A stretch of 45,956 bases of DNA from Bacteroidaceae bacterium (lineage in GTDB: Bacteria; Bacteroidota; Bacteroidia; Bacteroidales; Bacteroidaceae). The notes under the pieces are model-generated. The model had not been told where the DNA came from. It saw nothing but the letters and a program-made list of their open reading frames with translations, and ran no database searches. A program made the translations under genes and the position numbers. The DNA is taken from contig JAKSIZ010000016.1 of assembly GCA_024398515.1 (NCBI GenBank), positions 1 through 45,956 of the forward strand, in the 5' to 3' direction. Position 1 is the stretch's first letter, and every line of letters starts with the position of its first letter. This document shows positions 9,420-18,743 of the stretch, piece by piece.

Positions 9420-11198
9420 ATGAAGAAGAAAAAAAAGATTCAGTTTAGTCTCCTTTACAGAGACATGTGGCAGTCATCAGGAAAGTTTCAGCCACGTAAG
9501 GATCAGTTAGAGCGTGTTGCACCTGCAATCATCGACATGGGCTGTTTCCAGAGAGTTGAAACTAACGGTGGTGCTTTTGAACAAGTAAACCTTTTGGCAG
9601 GCGAAAACCCTAACGATGCAGTACGCGCATTCTGCAAACCTTTCAATGAAGTAGGCATCCAGACTCACATGCTCGACCGCGGTCTGAACGCATTGCGTAT
9701 GTATCCAGTGCCTGACGATGTACGCGAACTTATGTATAAGGTAAAGAAGGCACAGGGTGTTGACATCCCTCGTATCTTCTGCGGATTGAACGATACCCGC
9801 AACATCATACCAAGTATCAAGTGGGCAAAGGCTGCAGGTATGATTCCTCAAGCAACACTTTGCATCACTACTTCTCCTATCCACACAGCAGAATACTATG
9901 CAGCAATTGCTGAAGAACTCATTGCTGCCGGTGCTGAGGAAATAGCATTGAAGGACATGGCAGGTATTGGTCAGCCAGCAATGCTTGGCAAGTTGACAAA
10001 GATGATCAAGAAGGCTCACCCTGAAATCATCATCGAATATCACGGACACAGTGGTCCTGGTCTTTCTATGGCATCAATACTTGAAGTCTGCAACAATGGC
10101 GCTGACATCATTGATACGGCTGTTGAGCCTCTGTCATGGGGTAAGGTTCACCCAGACATCATCTCTGTCCAGAGCATGTTGAAGCACGAAGGCTTCGAGG
10201 TAGCAGACATAAATATGAATGCTTACATGCAGGTTCGTAGCCTCACTCAGGAATTTATCGACGACTGGCTCGGATACTTCATCAACCCACAGAACAAGAT
10301 TATGTCGTCTCTGCTCCTCGGTTGTGGACTCCCTGGCGGTATGATGGGTTCAATGATGGCAGACCTTGCTGGTATTCACAGCGTAATCAACAAGACTTTG
10401 AAGGCAAAGGGCGAACCAGAACTTTCAACTGACGAAATCCTCGTTAAGCTCTTCGACGAAGTTGCTTACGTATGGCCTCGCGTAGGTTATCCTCCATTGG
10501 TAACTCCATTCTCACAATATGTAAAGAACATTGCTCTCATGAATCTTCTCACACTTGCACAGGGCAAGGGCCGCTTCTCTATGATGGACGACAGCATGTG
10601 GGGCATGATTCTTGGCAAGAGTGGTAAGGTGCCAGGCAAGATTGACAATGAACTTGTCGAACTTGCAAAGGCAAAGGGCAAGGAATTCACTGATGCAGAC
10701 CCTCATACTCTCATTCCTAATGCTCTCGATGACTTCAAAAAGGAAATGAAGGAAAACAATTGGGACTTCGGTAAGGACAATGAAGAACTCTTCGAACTTG
10801 CCATGCACCCAGAACAGTATCGCAACTACAAGAGCGGTGCTGCAAAGAAGAACTTCCTCGCTGACCTTCAGGCTGCAAAAGACAAGAAGCTTGGTGCAAC
10901 TCTTACTCCTGAGCAGGTTGCAGAAATCAAGCACGCAAAGGCTGACCCTGTTGTATGTCCAGTCAAAGGACAATTGTTCTGGGAATTTGGCGGTGGCGAC
11001 GAAGCTGCTCCTACAGCACAGCCTTCTATCGGTCGTGAATACGAGCAGGGCGAACTCTTCTGCTTCATCAAGACTCCTTGGGGACAGACTCAGGAAGTCG
11101 GTGCAGCACTCGGCGGAACTCTCGTTGAAGTATGCGTAAAGCAGGGTGGCTTTGTTAATCGTGGCGAAATCCTTGGTTACATCGAAAGAAAAGCGTAA
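9420..11198 (+). CDS. Carboxyltransferase (oxaloacetate decarboxylase alpha / pyruvate carboxylase B-like) without a biotinyl lysine
   Basis: 592 residues. Residues about 8-300 are the DRE-TIM carboxyltransferase barrel: LLYRDMWQSS carries the metal-binding Asp15, ALKDMAGIGQ the active-site Lys that is carbamylated in this family, and EYHGHSGPG the two metal-ligand His. Residues about 300-470 fit the PYC/OADA conserved domain. The C-terminal 45 residues look like a biotinyl/lipoyl fold (GALGGTLVEVCVKQGGFVNRGEILGYIE), but the chain stops there. The E-A-M-K-M hairpin with the biotinylated Lys is absent. So it cannot itself carry biotin in the usual way. It may use a separate carrier protein or another carboxyl acceptor. 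It is monocistronic or leads HD and LptD. The Lys-rich start (MKKKKKIQ) is notable. The family is certain, the exact reaction is not. Confidence 0.85.
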   Translation: MKKKKKIQFSLLYRDMWQSSGKFQPRKDQLERVAPAIIDMGCFQRVETNGGAFEQVNLLAGENPNDAVRAFCKPFNEVGIQTHMLDRGLNALRMYPVPDDVRELMYKVKKAQGVDIPRIFCGLNDTRNIIPSIKWAKAAGMIPQATLCITTSPIHTAEYYAAIAEELIAAGAEEIALKDMAGIGQPAMLGKLTKMIKKAHPEIIIEYHGHSGPGLSMASILEVCNNGADIIDTAVEPLSWGKVHPDIISVQSMLKHEGFEVADINMNAYMQVRSLTQEFIDDWLGYFINPQNKIMSSLLLGCGLPGGMMGSMMADLAGIHSVINKTLKAKGEPELSTDEILVKLFDEVAYVWPRVGYPPLVTPFSQYVKNIALMNLLTLAQGKGRFSMMDDSMWGMILGKSGKVPGKIDNELVELAKAKGKEFTDADPHTLIPNALDDFKKEMKENNWDFGKDNEELFELAMHPEQYRNYKSGAAKKNFLADLQAAKDKKLGATLTPEQVAEIKHAKADPVVCPVKGQLFWEFGGGDEAAPTAQPSIGREYEQGELFCFIKTPWGQTQEVGAALGGTLVEVCVKQGGFVNRGEILGYIERKA

Positions 11199-11228
11199 AT
11201 AAACCTGGTCTGCATGACCTTAAAGAAA

Positions 11229-11259
11229 TCGAAATCTCGAAACATCGAAATCTCGAAAG
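11229..11259. repeat. Short tandem repeat, ATCGAAATCTCGAAA x2
   Basis: Two 16-bp copies of ATCGAAATCTCGAAAC/G lie in the 61-bp gap before the HD gene and abut its ATG. The core TTTCGAGATTTCGA is shared on the opposite strand with 4921-4954. Confidence 0.6.
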
Positions 11260-11802
11260 ATGGATTATAACAAGATAATCGACAAGTATTATCCAGAAGA
11301 GACAGAGCGGAAACGCATTCTGATTACTCACAGCAAGTCTGTAGCGCAACGTGCGCTACAGATTGCTGATTTACATCCTGAACTGAATCTTGACCGTGAA
11401 TTCCTTGAGGAGGCTGCTATGCTTCACGACCTTGGCATCTTTGCCTGCGACGCAAAAGCCATTGACTGTCACGGAACTGAACCATACATCCGCCATGGTA
11501 TCATTGGTGCGGACATATTAAGAAAGGAAGGATTCCCACAACATGCACGTGTCTGCGAACGACACACAGGCACAGGACTGCCAGCACATCACATCGAGAT
11601 GCTGCAACTGCCTTTGCCGCCGTATGTAGATTACTGCCCCGAGACATTGGAGGAAAAGATTATTTGTTACGCCGACAAGTTTTATTCCAAGACTCACCTC
11701 AACCAGTGCAAGACGATGGAACAAGCTTATCGCAGTTTAATGAAGTTCGGCCACGACACAGCCGAACGGTTTAAGCAATGGTATCAAGAGTTTGAAGGAT
11801 AA
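11260..11802 (+). CDS. HD-domain phosphohydrolase, uncharacterised
   Basis: 180 residues. The protein has a small HD fold: an N-terminal helix with HSKSVAQRAL, then AAMLHDLGIFAC with the metal-binding HD pair, the His pair in YIRHGIIGADIL, and CERHTGTGLPAHH. These provide the usual metal ligands for a cytoplasmic phosphohydrolase acting on nucleotides or related phosphates. The substrate is unknown. Its stop overlaps the LptD start by 11 bp, so the two are translationally coupled. A 16-bp repeated motif sits directly before its start codon, leaving no clear Shine-Dalgarno, as is usual in Bacteroidetes. Confidence 0.85.
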   Translation: MDYNKIIDKYYPEETERKRILITHSKSVAQRALQIADLHPELNLDREFLEEAAMLHDLGIFACDAKAIDCHGTEPYIRHGIIGADILRKEGFPQHARVCERHTGTGLPAHHIEMLQLPLPPYVDYCPETLEEKIICYADKFYSKTHLNQCKTMEQAYRSLMKFGHDTAERFKQWYQEFEG

Positions 11803-14557
11803 GTTTTTCATACTCGCTTCCGTTTTGCTTACCGTTACATTTTTCGTAACGGGCGGCAATGCTATGCCAAGTCCTGACGTGCTCGACACCATAGAAGTCG
11901 ATACTCTCAACATGGATAGCCTTCAGTTGGCTGTCTATCATCACAATAAGGCTGTTGACGACTCCATTCGTGCCGACAGCATCAATAGTTCAAAGAGCAA
12001 CACCATTGAGGCTCCGGTGACTTATTCGGGCGAAGATTCTCTGGTCTATGACGCAAAGACCGGCATGGCATACCTGTATGGCAATGCCAACGTGAAGTAT
12101 CAAGACATGGACTTGACGAGTGACGAGATTAATATGAACAACGAGACAAACGTTGTTTATGCCATGGGAAGGTCTGACTCCTTGGGCAATGTCACCGGAA
12201 AACCCGACTTCAAGCAGGGCACAGATGAGTATCAAAGCGACAGCATAGCCTTCAACTTCAAGACGAAGAAGGGCTTTATTTCAAATGTATATACAGAACA
12301 ACAGGACGGATTCCTCACAAGCGAGGAGTCAAAACGCTCTGACAATGGCGAACTTTTCCTCAAACACGGACGCTACACTACTTGCGACAAGGAGAACCCA
12401 GACTTCTACCTTGCTCTTTCACGTGCGAAAGTACGCCCTGGCAAGGAGGTTTTCTTCGGTCCAGCCTACATGGTCGTTGCCGACGTTCCTATACCTTTTG
12501 CCATACCATACGGCTTTTTCCCTTTCACCAGCAGCTACTCAAGTGGACTGATTATGCCGACCTACGGCGATGAAACCGAGCGTGGATTCTATCTTCGCGA
12601 CGGTGGTTATTACTTCGCCATAAGCGATAAGATGGATCTGAAGCTCATTGGCGAGATATACACCAAGGGTTCATGGGGCGTCACGGCTTCGAGCAACTAC
12701 CGCAAACGCTACAAGTACAGCGGCAGTTTCCTCTTTAGTTACCAGAATTCCTTAACGGGTGAAAAGAACATGCCGGACTATTCAAAGACCGAAAGTTTCA
12801 AGATTCAGTGGAGCCATCGGCAGGATGCAAAGGCAAATCCATTCAGCACTCTCTCGGCAAGTGTGAACTTTGCATCGACAAGTTATGAGCGCAACAACCT
12901 CACTTCGATGTATAATCCTACGTCGATGACGCAGAGTACACGTACGTCAAGTGTCAGCTACAGCACTGGATTCTCAAGTTTAGGCCTGTCGCTGAGCACT
13001 ACAATGAACCTCGCACAAAACATGCGCGACTCTACAATAGCCCTTACCCTACCCGACCTCAACATCTCAATCAGCCGTTTCTATCCGTTCCGTCGCAAGC
13101 ACGCAGCGGGTAAAGAGCGTTGGTACGAGAAGATTGCAATGTCATATACAGGCCAATTGAGCAACTCAATAAGCACAAAGGAGGACAAACTCATGAGTTC
13201 ATCGCTCATAAAAGATTGGCGAAACGGTATGCAGCACAACATTCCAATCTCAGGAACCTTCACTTTGTTTGACTACATAAACATCAGTCCGTCGTTCAAC
13301 TTCACCGACCGAATGTACTCAAACAAGGTCAATCGTTCGTGGGATGAAGCCTCACAACGCGAGGTTTGCGACACAATATATGGCTTCAACAACGTATATA
13401 ACTGGAGTCTGTCAGTGTCTGCTAACACCAAACTGTATGGTATGTACGTGCCAAACCGCAAGATTTTCGGCGACAAGATAATCGCTGTGCGCCACGTATT
13501 GACGCCTTCAGTCAGTTTCAGTTACGCCCCAGACTTCAGTCAGCCACGCTATGGATACTACGACACCTACACTAAGACCGACGCACAAGGCAATGTTTCG
13601 CTCGTGACTTATTCGCCATACCAAGGCGCATTGTACGGTGTGCCAGGCAAAGGCAAGACTGGAAGTATCTCGATGGACATTGGAAACAACATCGAAATGA
13701 AGGTTCGTTCCGACAAGGACTCCACTGGAACGAAGAAAATCAGCATTATTGATGAACTCGGAGCATCCATGTCGTACAACATGGCAGCCGAAACTCGTCC
13801 GTGGAGCGACCTCAGTACTCGCATCCGATTAAAGCTTTCGAAGAGCTACACCTTCAACCTGAATGCCGTATTTGCCACGTATGCATACGAACTTGATGAG
13901 AACGGAAGGCCTTACATAGGCGATAGAACAGAGTACAGCTACGGTCGTTTCGGAAGATTCCAAGGCATGTCGCAGAACCTGTCATACACTTTCAACAACG
14001 ATACCTTCAAGAAAATCTCCGACTGGCTTCACGGCAAACGCAGTGGCGAAGACATTGACGACACGCAACGCGAGAACGACGAAGACGACGTAAACACCAA
14101 CGAAGACCCAGTGATGAAGGGTGGACGGAAGCAGCGCGGCGAATCAAGCAGCATGGCTGAAACCGACGAGGACGGCTACATGAAGTTCTCGCTCCCTTGG
14201 TCGCTCAGCGTAAGCTACGGTATTACAATGCGCGAAAACACCGGCGGAGAGTTCAACAAGAGCACAATGCGCTACCCATACAAGTTCACGCAAAACATGA
14301 ACTTCTCAGGCAACATCACCATTGCACAAGGCTGGAACATCAGCTTCTCGTCGGGTTACGACTTCGAAAACCACAAAATTTCAATGACAACAGCATCACT
14401 TGCACGCGACCTTCACTGTTTTGGAATGTCATGTTCAGTGGTACTCGCCCCTTACACATCCTACAACTTCTCATTCCGCTGCAACGCCGCAACGCTTACC
14501 GATGCACTCAAGTACGATAAGCGCAGCAGCTACAGCAACACTATCAAGTGGTATTAA
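11792..14557 (+). CDS. lptD: LPS-assembly outer-membrane protein LptD
   Basis: 921 residues. The signal peptide DKFFILASVLLTVTFFVTGG, ending near NA, is followed by an OstA/LptA-like beta-jellyroll (residues about 60-190, with YDAKTGMAYLYGNANVKYQD) and a long LptD barrel domain (about 200-921). The FLKHGRYTTCD, PIPFAIPYGFFPF and SSGLIMPTYGDETERGFYLR segments are hallmark LptD motifs. It is the outer-membrane lumen through which LPS/LOS reaches the surface. The start is TTG at 11792, within the HD gene: the only nearby ATG would remove the signal peptide. The acidic insertion GEDIDDTQRENDEDD (about 750) is an extracellular-loop candidate. Triple-dyad element B follows 16 bp after the stop and supplies a terminator. 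Confidence 0.9.
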   Translation: MKDKFFILASVLLTVTFFVTGGNAMPSPDVLDTIEVDTLNMDSLQLAVYHHNKAVDDSIRADSINSSKSNTIEAPVTYSGEDSLVYDAKTGMAYLYGNANVKYQDMDLTSDEINMNNETNVVYAMGRSDSLGNVTGKPDFKQGTDEYQSDSIAFNFKTKKGFISNVYTEQQDGFLTSEESKRSDNGELFLKHGRYTTCDKENPDFYLALSRAKVRPGKEVFFGPAYMVVADVPIPFAIPYGFFPFTSSYSSGLIMPTYGDETERGFYLRDGGYYFAISDKMDLKLIGEIYTKGSWGVTASSNYRKRYKYSGSFLFSYQNSLTGEKNMPDYSKTESFKIQWSHRQDAKANPFSTLSASVNFASTSYERNNLTSMYNPTSMTQSTRTSSVSYSTGFSSLGLSLSTTMNLAQNMRDSTIALTLPDLNISISRFYPFRRKHAAGKERWYEKIAMSYTGQLSNSISTKEDKLMSSSLIKDWRNGMQHNIPISGTFTLFDYINISPSFNFTDRMYSNKVNRSWDEASQREVCDTIYGFNNVYNWSLSVSANTKLYGMYVPNRKIFGDKIIAVRHVLTPSVSFSYAPDFSQPRYGYYDTYTKTDAQGNVSLVTYSPYQGALYGVPGKGKTGSISMDIGNNIEMKVRSDKDSTGTKKISIIDELGASMSYNMAAETRPWSDLSTRIRLKLSKSYTFNLNAVFATYAYELDENGRPYIGDRTEYSYGRFGRFQGMSQNLSYTFNNDTFKKISDWLHGKRSGEDIDDTQRENDEDDVNTNEDPVMKGGRKQRGESSSMAETDEDGYMKFSLPWSLSVSYGITMRENTGGEFNKSTMRYPYKFTQNMNFSGNITIAQGWNISFSSGYDFENHKISMTTASLARDLHCFGMSCSVVLAPYTSYNFSFRCNAATLTDALKYDKRSSYSNTIKWY

Positions 14558-14573
14558 ACGCAAGGCTTTTACA

Positions 14574-14668
14574 GAACGAGCCTAATACTCGCGGCAAAAC
14601 TGTAGCAGTTTTCACTTGGAAACTGTAGCAGTTTTCGATCGAAAACTGCTACAGTTTTTTTCACCCCC
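14574..14668 (+). repeat. Triple-dyad intergenic element B (with terminator hairpin)
   Basis: Units start at 14597, 14620 and 14643 (23-bp period). Units 1 and 2 read AAACTGTAGCAGTTTT; unit 3 is their exact reverse complement. Units 2 and 3, joined through TTCGATCGAA, form an almost 19-bp perfect hairpin followed by T7, a strong terminator for lptD. The left end has GAACGAGCCTAATACTCG, related to the ends of the other elements. The right end TTTTTTTCACCCCC is identical to that of element A on its minus strand. Confidence 0.85.
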
Positions 14669-14712
14669 TTCCGCACGACATAACAAACCATAAAGTTTTC
14701 CCCCTCATTTTC

Positions 14713-14744
14713 TTGCACAAATCCACAATATTTATTATCTTTGC
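14713..14744 (+). promoter_or_regulatory. Promoter of the pectate lyase gene
   Basis: TTG at 14713-14715 and TATCTTTGC at 14736-14744 with a 20-bp gap, leaving a leader of about 80 bases before the ATG at 14833. Confidence 0.7.
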
Positions 14745-14832
14745 ATTCGTAATCATAACTCACGATATCTAACGAAAACATATATTATATAGAACAAGTA
14801 AACCCTATAACTCACTAAACAAATTCTCGATT

Positions 14833-16554
14833 ATGAAAAAGATTTTGCATTACCTTGTAGCGACATTAGCGTGTGTGGTCGGACATTTTAATACTGCATT
14901 TGCCGAAGATATACCGGCATTTCCTGGTGCAGAAGGGTTTGGTCGATATGTCACAGGTGGGCGTGGCGGCACGATTTACCACGTGAAGAACCTCAACGAC
15001 TCGGGCACTGGTTCGCTTCGTGCGGGTATTGAGAAGTCGGGTAAGCGAATTATCGTCTTCGACGTATCGGGCACCATCTACCTGAAATCGGCTCTACCCA
15101 TACGCAATGGCAACTTGACCATCGCCGGACAGACGGCTCCTGGCGACGGCATTTGCATTGCCGACTATCCAGTAACAATCAATGGCGACAACATTATCAT
15201 CAGGTTTATGCGCTTCCGTTTGGGCAATCGTCATGTAGATGCACACGAGGGCGACGGACTTGGTTCGCTCGACCGCAGCAATATCATGGTTGACCACTGC
15301 TCGGTAAGTTGGAGCGTTGACGAGTGTCTTTCGCTGTGTGGCGTGAGGAATTCCACTGCACAATGGTGTCTTGTAGCGCAGAGTATGGTCAACGCAGGGC
15401 ACTCAAAGGGCGCACATGGCTATGGTGGCAACTGGGGTGGAGCGAAGGTCAGCTATCATCATAACCTTCTGATGCACCATAGCAGCCGCGTACCTCGGCT
15501 CGGTCCACGCTACACTACACAGCTCGAAGAACTTATGGACATGCGTTGCAACGTGTTCTACAACTGGTCAGGAGAGGGTTGTTACGGTGGTGAAGCGCAG
15601 GATGTGAACATAGTAAACAACTATTACAAGCCTGGTCCTGCTACCAAAAAGCTCTCTACAGCCAAACAAATGCGCATGGCAGCAATAGGCATCCGCACCA
15701 ACAGTTACGTTAAAACCTACCCAGATTACAAGCCAACTTTGCATCGCTGGGGGCACTTCTTCGTAGAAGGGAACGTTAATCCAGACTACAAACAAGTGAC
15801 AAACGACAACTGGACATACGGCGTTTACAATCAGATTAGCAATTCAAGCAACGACGGATTGTTCACGCAAACCACCAAGGATACGATGCGTCTGCGCCAG
15901 CCTCTCGCATATCTTCCGACTACAACACACACGGCTGAGGTGGCTTACGAGAAGGTTTTGCAGTATGCCGGTGCAAGTCTGAGCCGCGACTCATACGACG
16001 ATGTGATGACTTTCGATGCTGAATTGGGCGAAGGAACATTCACTGGTTACGATGAAAACAAGGGCACAGACCTCGCTCCAGGGCTTATAAATTCACAGGA
16101 TGACTGTGGAGGTTGGCCTACACTAAAGAGCAAATCACGCCAGAAAGACTCTGACGAAGACGGAATACCTGACGCGTGGGAGTTGGCAAATGGCATGGAT
16201 CCATACAAGGCAGCCGATGCAAAGGAATACACAATAGACCAGAAAAAGAAGTTTTATACCAACATCGAGGTGTATATTAACTGGCTTGTCGAGGACATCA
16301 TGCGCTCAGGAAATGCCGATGGAATCGATGTTTTTGACGAGTATTACCCTCAAGTGACCGATCCAAACAGCATTCTTCTCGGCGATTCAAATGGTGACCG
16401 AAACATTGATGTGACTGACATTACCACGACTGCTGCGTTTATTCTTGGGCAGAATCCCTCTCCCTGGAACGCGAAAAACGCCGACGTCGATAGAGACAAC
16501 ATGATAACTGTGGCTGACATTACGGGCACGGCAAGCATTATTCTCGCTGAATAA
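14833..16554 (+). CDS. Secreted PL1-family pectate lyase with dockerin-like C-terminus
   Basis: 573 residues. A signal peptide (cleavage near AFA, residue 24) is followed by the right-handed beta-helix of polysaccharide lyase family 1, with FPGAEGFGRYVTGGRGG, the NIMVDHCSVSWSVDE stretch (equivalent to the conserved W-x-DH region) and HSSRVPRLGP carrying the catalytic-type Arg. It should cleave polygalacturonate or pectin by beta-elimination with calcium. Residues about 437-460 have a thrombospondin-type-3-like calcium motif (DSDEDGIPDAWE). The last 60 residues hold two EF-hand-like dockerin repeats (GDSNGDRNIDVTDITTTAAF and NADVDRDNMITVADITGTAS). The same module ends the repeat protein at 41420-43723. 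No cohesin is visible in the window, so its partner is unknown. Confidence 0.9.
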   Translation: MKKILHYLVATLACVVGHFNTAFAEDIPAFPGAEGFGRYVTGGRGGTIYHVKNLNDSGTGSLRAGIEKSGKRIIVFDVSGTIYLKSALPIRNGNLTIAGQTAPGDGICIADYPVTINGDNIIIRFMRFRLGNRHVDAHEGDGLGSLDRSNIMVDHCSVSWSVDECLSLCGVRNSTAQWCLVAQSMVNAGHSKGAHGYGGNWGGAKVSYHHNLLMHHSSRVPRLGPRYTTQLEELMDMRCNVFYNWSGEGCYGGEAQDVNIVNNYYKPGPATKKLSTAKQMRMAAIGIRTNSYVKTYPDYKPTLHRWGHFFVEGNVNPDYKQVTNDNWTYGVYNQISNSSNDGLFTQTTKDTMRLRQPLAYLPTTTHTAEVAYEKVLQYAGASLSRDSYDDVMTFDAELGEGTFTGYDENKGTDLAPGLINSQDDCGGWPTLKSKSRQKDSDEDGIPDAWELANGMDPYKAADAKEYTIDQKKKFYTNIEVYINWLVEDIMRSGNADGIDVFDEYYPQVTDPNSILLGDSNGDRNIDVTDITTTAAFILGQNPSPWNAKNADVDRDNMITVADITGTASIILAE

Positions 16555-16585
16555 AGGCGTTTCGACAATAGATAAAACAAGAACA

Positions 16586-17317
16586 ATGGCACGATATTTC
16601 ATCACATTACAGTACGACGGCACAAATTATCACGGTTGGCAAATACAACCCAACGGCATAACCGTGGAGGAATGTGTGGAGAAATCGCTCTCCACACTGC
16701 TTGGTCGCGACATAGACATAGTGGGTGCAGGGCGCACGGATGCAGGTGTTCATGCTCGGAAGATGGTTGCTCATTTCGACTTTGAAGGCACAGTTGACTG
16801 CGACCAGATGGTCTATAAACTCAACCGTATGCTTCCTCGCGACATTGCAATACTCTGTGTCGAGCCAGTTTCAGACGAGATGCACGCCCGTTTCAGCGCA
16901 AAAAGTCGCACATACCATTATTATATACACACGCGCAAGGATGCTTTCCTGCGGCAGTATTCGTGCCTCATCACGTTCCCGCTCGACTTGGAAAAGATGA
17001 ACGAAGGGGCTGATGTGTTGAAGGAATACAAGGACTTCGGTGCATTTTGTAAGTCGCACACCGACGTTAAGACTACTCTTTGCGATGTTTATGAAGCAAG
17101 GTTCACGCAACTTTCACCCCACGCATACGAGTTTACAATCAGTGCAAACCGGTTCCTTAGAAACATGGTCCGCGCTGTTGTGGGCACTCTTGTCGATGTG
17201 GGCAGAGGCAAGATTTCCATCGAAGGACTGCGCAAAATCATCGAAGGCAAGAGCCGTTGCGACGCTGGCGAGTCAATGCCTGCCAACGCTTTATTCCTCG
17301 ACGACGTGAAATACTGA
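16586..17317 (+). CDS. truA: tRNA pseudouridine(38-40) synthase
   Basis: 243 residues, normal for TruA, which isomerises uridines 38-40 in the anticodon arm of many tRNAs. The N-terminus RYFITLQYDGTNYHGWQIQP and the catalytic loop GAGRTDAGVHA (nucleophile Asp) are diagnostic. FRNMVRAVVGTLVDVGRG (written here as LRNMVRAVVGTLVDVGRG) near the end is the second conserved block. It is 31 bp after the pectate lyase and its stop overlaps the comEC ATG by one base. Confidence 0.96.
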   Translation: MARYFITLQYDGTNYHGWQIQPNGITVEECVEKSLSTLLGRDIDIVGAGRTDAGVHARKMVAHFDFEGTVDCDQMVYKLNRMLPRDIAILCVEPVSDEMHARFSAKSRTYHYYIHTRKDAFLRQYSCLITFPLDLEKMNEGADVLKEYKDFGAFCKSHTDVKTTLCDVYEARFTQLSPHAYEFTISANRFLRNMVRAVVGTLVDVGRGKISIEGLRKIIEGKSRCDAGESMPANALFLDDVKY

Positions 17318-18732
17318 TGCGAAAAAAGAATTATCTTCTGCTCTATCCAATGATGGGAATAGCCTTTGTTGTGGTCATCACTATTCTCATCGGTCACTAT
17401 TGTTTCGGTTGTTTCACCGACAAGACTCAATGGAGACAGGATGCGACAGTATTTGAGGCAGTGGTCATCTCGCCTACCGTCAAGCATAATAAGGTTGTGA
17501 GTTGCGATTTGCAAGTGGTCAACATCAATGGCGAAGGCGAAGGAAAAAAGATTTCCGCTGCATTTTTTCCCGATGAAATGGGCATTTTTCCGCATTTCAA
17601 GATAGGTGACGGCATCATAGTCAAGAGCAAGATTGAGCGAGATACGACCAAGTATGCACGTCGCGAGATGCATGGTCACACCTTAATCTTTAATGGAAAT
17701 TGGCGACGGAAAGTTATCTGTTTGACTTCGTTGTCCGATTGGGACAGGACACGCATTCGTATGCTTCAGCTTAGGGAAAGCCTTTTAGAACGACTTCACA
17801 CCAATCTCAACGACTCAGGCTACCCGATAATTGCCGCAATGACACTGGGCGACAAGAGCAATTTGAGCAAGGAAACCAAGCAACTTTTCTCGCAAACTGG
17901 CGTGTCGCATGTGCTTGCCCTGTCAGGTTTACACATAGGACTCATCTTCTTTTTCCTTTCAATTCTAATAACCCCACTGTTTCCGACCATTAGATCACGC
18001 CGTATCGCCCATGCTTTCATCGTAATACCTATATGGATGTTTGTGCTGCTTGTAGGTATGCCTGTCAGTGCTATCCGCTCGGCAACAATGATAACCATCT
18101 ACGCCATAACCACTGCTTCGGGCAGAGGAAAGGTTCCTTTCAACACACTTTGCTTTGCTGCTGTAGTCATTCTCATCGTTAGTCCGCTGAGTCTTTTCGA
18201 TATTGGTTTCCAACTTTCATTCCTTTCGGTGACAGGAATCATTGTCTGCTACCCTATTCTCTACGAAACAATCGACCAGCAATGGCTGATAAAACACGGC
18301 AAAACGAGCAAGATATGGTCCATGACTTGCATTTCCATTACGGCACAACTAAGCACTTTCCCACTCGTGGCATACTATTTCGGCACTTTCAGCACCTATT
18401 TCCTCGTGGCAAACTATGTGATAGTTCCGCTGACGACAGTAATCCTATACACCACAATCATCTATTTCCTCGCAATGCCAATAGCCTTTCTCCAGCATAT
18501 AATAGGCATGATTCTTTCCGGCATTGCATGGTTTATGACCGCATTTCTCGGCTATCTTTCCTCTCTGCCAGGCGCAACAATCAGCAACCTTCACCCTGAC
18601 AAAATCGAAGTATCAATGCTTTATCTCGTCGTAATCTTGTTCTTTTCATGGTGGAATCGCAATAATGCAAAAAGAGCAGAACTGCTTTTGTCAGCAATCC
18701 TGCTCCTTATCTGTTATTCAACCTTGACTTAG
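17317..18732 (+). CDS. comEC: Short ComEC/Rec2 competence-type membrane protein
   Basis: 471 residues. The start was set at the ATG at 17317, overlapping the truA stop (TGATG). A longer in-frame ORF from 17257 lies entirely inside truA. One N-terminal membrane helix and an OB-like soluble segment precede the Competence domain of 8-9 helices. That domain has VSHVLALSGLHIGLIFF, GMPVSAIRSATMI and FDIGFQLSFLSV, the classic ComEC motifs. The protein would form the inner-membrane channel for single-stranded DNA uptake. Typical ComEC has about 700 residues. Here the C-terminal metallo-beta-lactamase nuclease domain is missing and the N-terminal helices are reduced. This may be a channel-only form or a reduced gene. 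Confidence 0.85.
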   Translation: MRKKNYLLLYPMMGIAFVVVITILIGHYCFGCFTDKTQWRQDATVFEAVVISPTVKHNKVVSCDLQVVNINGEGEGKKISAAFFPDEMGIFPHFKIGDGIIVKSKIERDTTKYARREMHGHTLIFNGNWRRKVICLTSLSDWDRTRIRMLQLRESLLERLHTNLNDSGYPIIAAMTLGDKSNLSKETKQLFSQTGVSHVLALSGLHIGLIFFFLSILITPLFPTIRSRRIAHAFIVIPIWMFVLLVGMPVSAIRSATMITIYAITTASGRGKVPFNTLCFAAVVILIVSPLSLFDIGFQLSFLSVTGIIVCYPILYETIDQQWLIKHGKTSKIWSMTCISITAQLSTFPLVAYYFGTFSTYFLVANYVIVPLTTVILYTTIIYFLAMPIAFLQHIIGMILSGIAWFMTAFLGYLSSLPGATISNLHPDKIEVSMLYLVVILFFSWWNRNNAKRAELLLSAILLLICYSTLT

Positions 18733-18743
18733 GTTGCCTCAAC

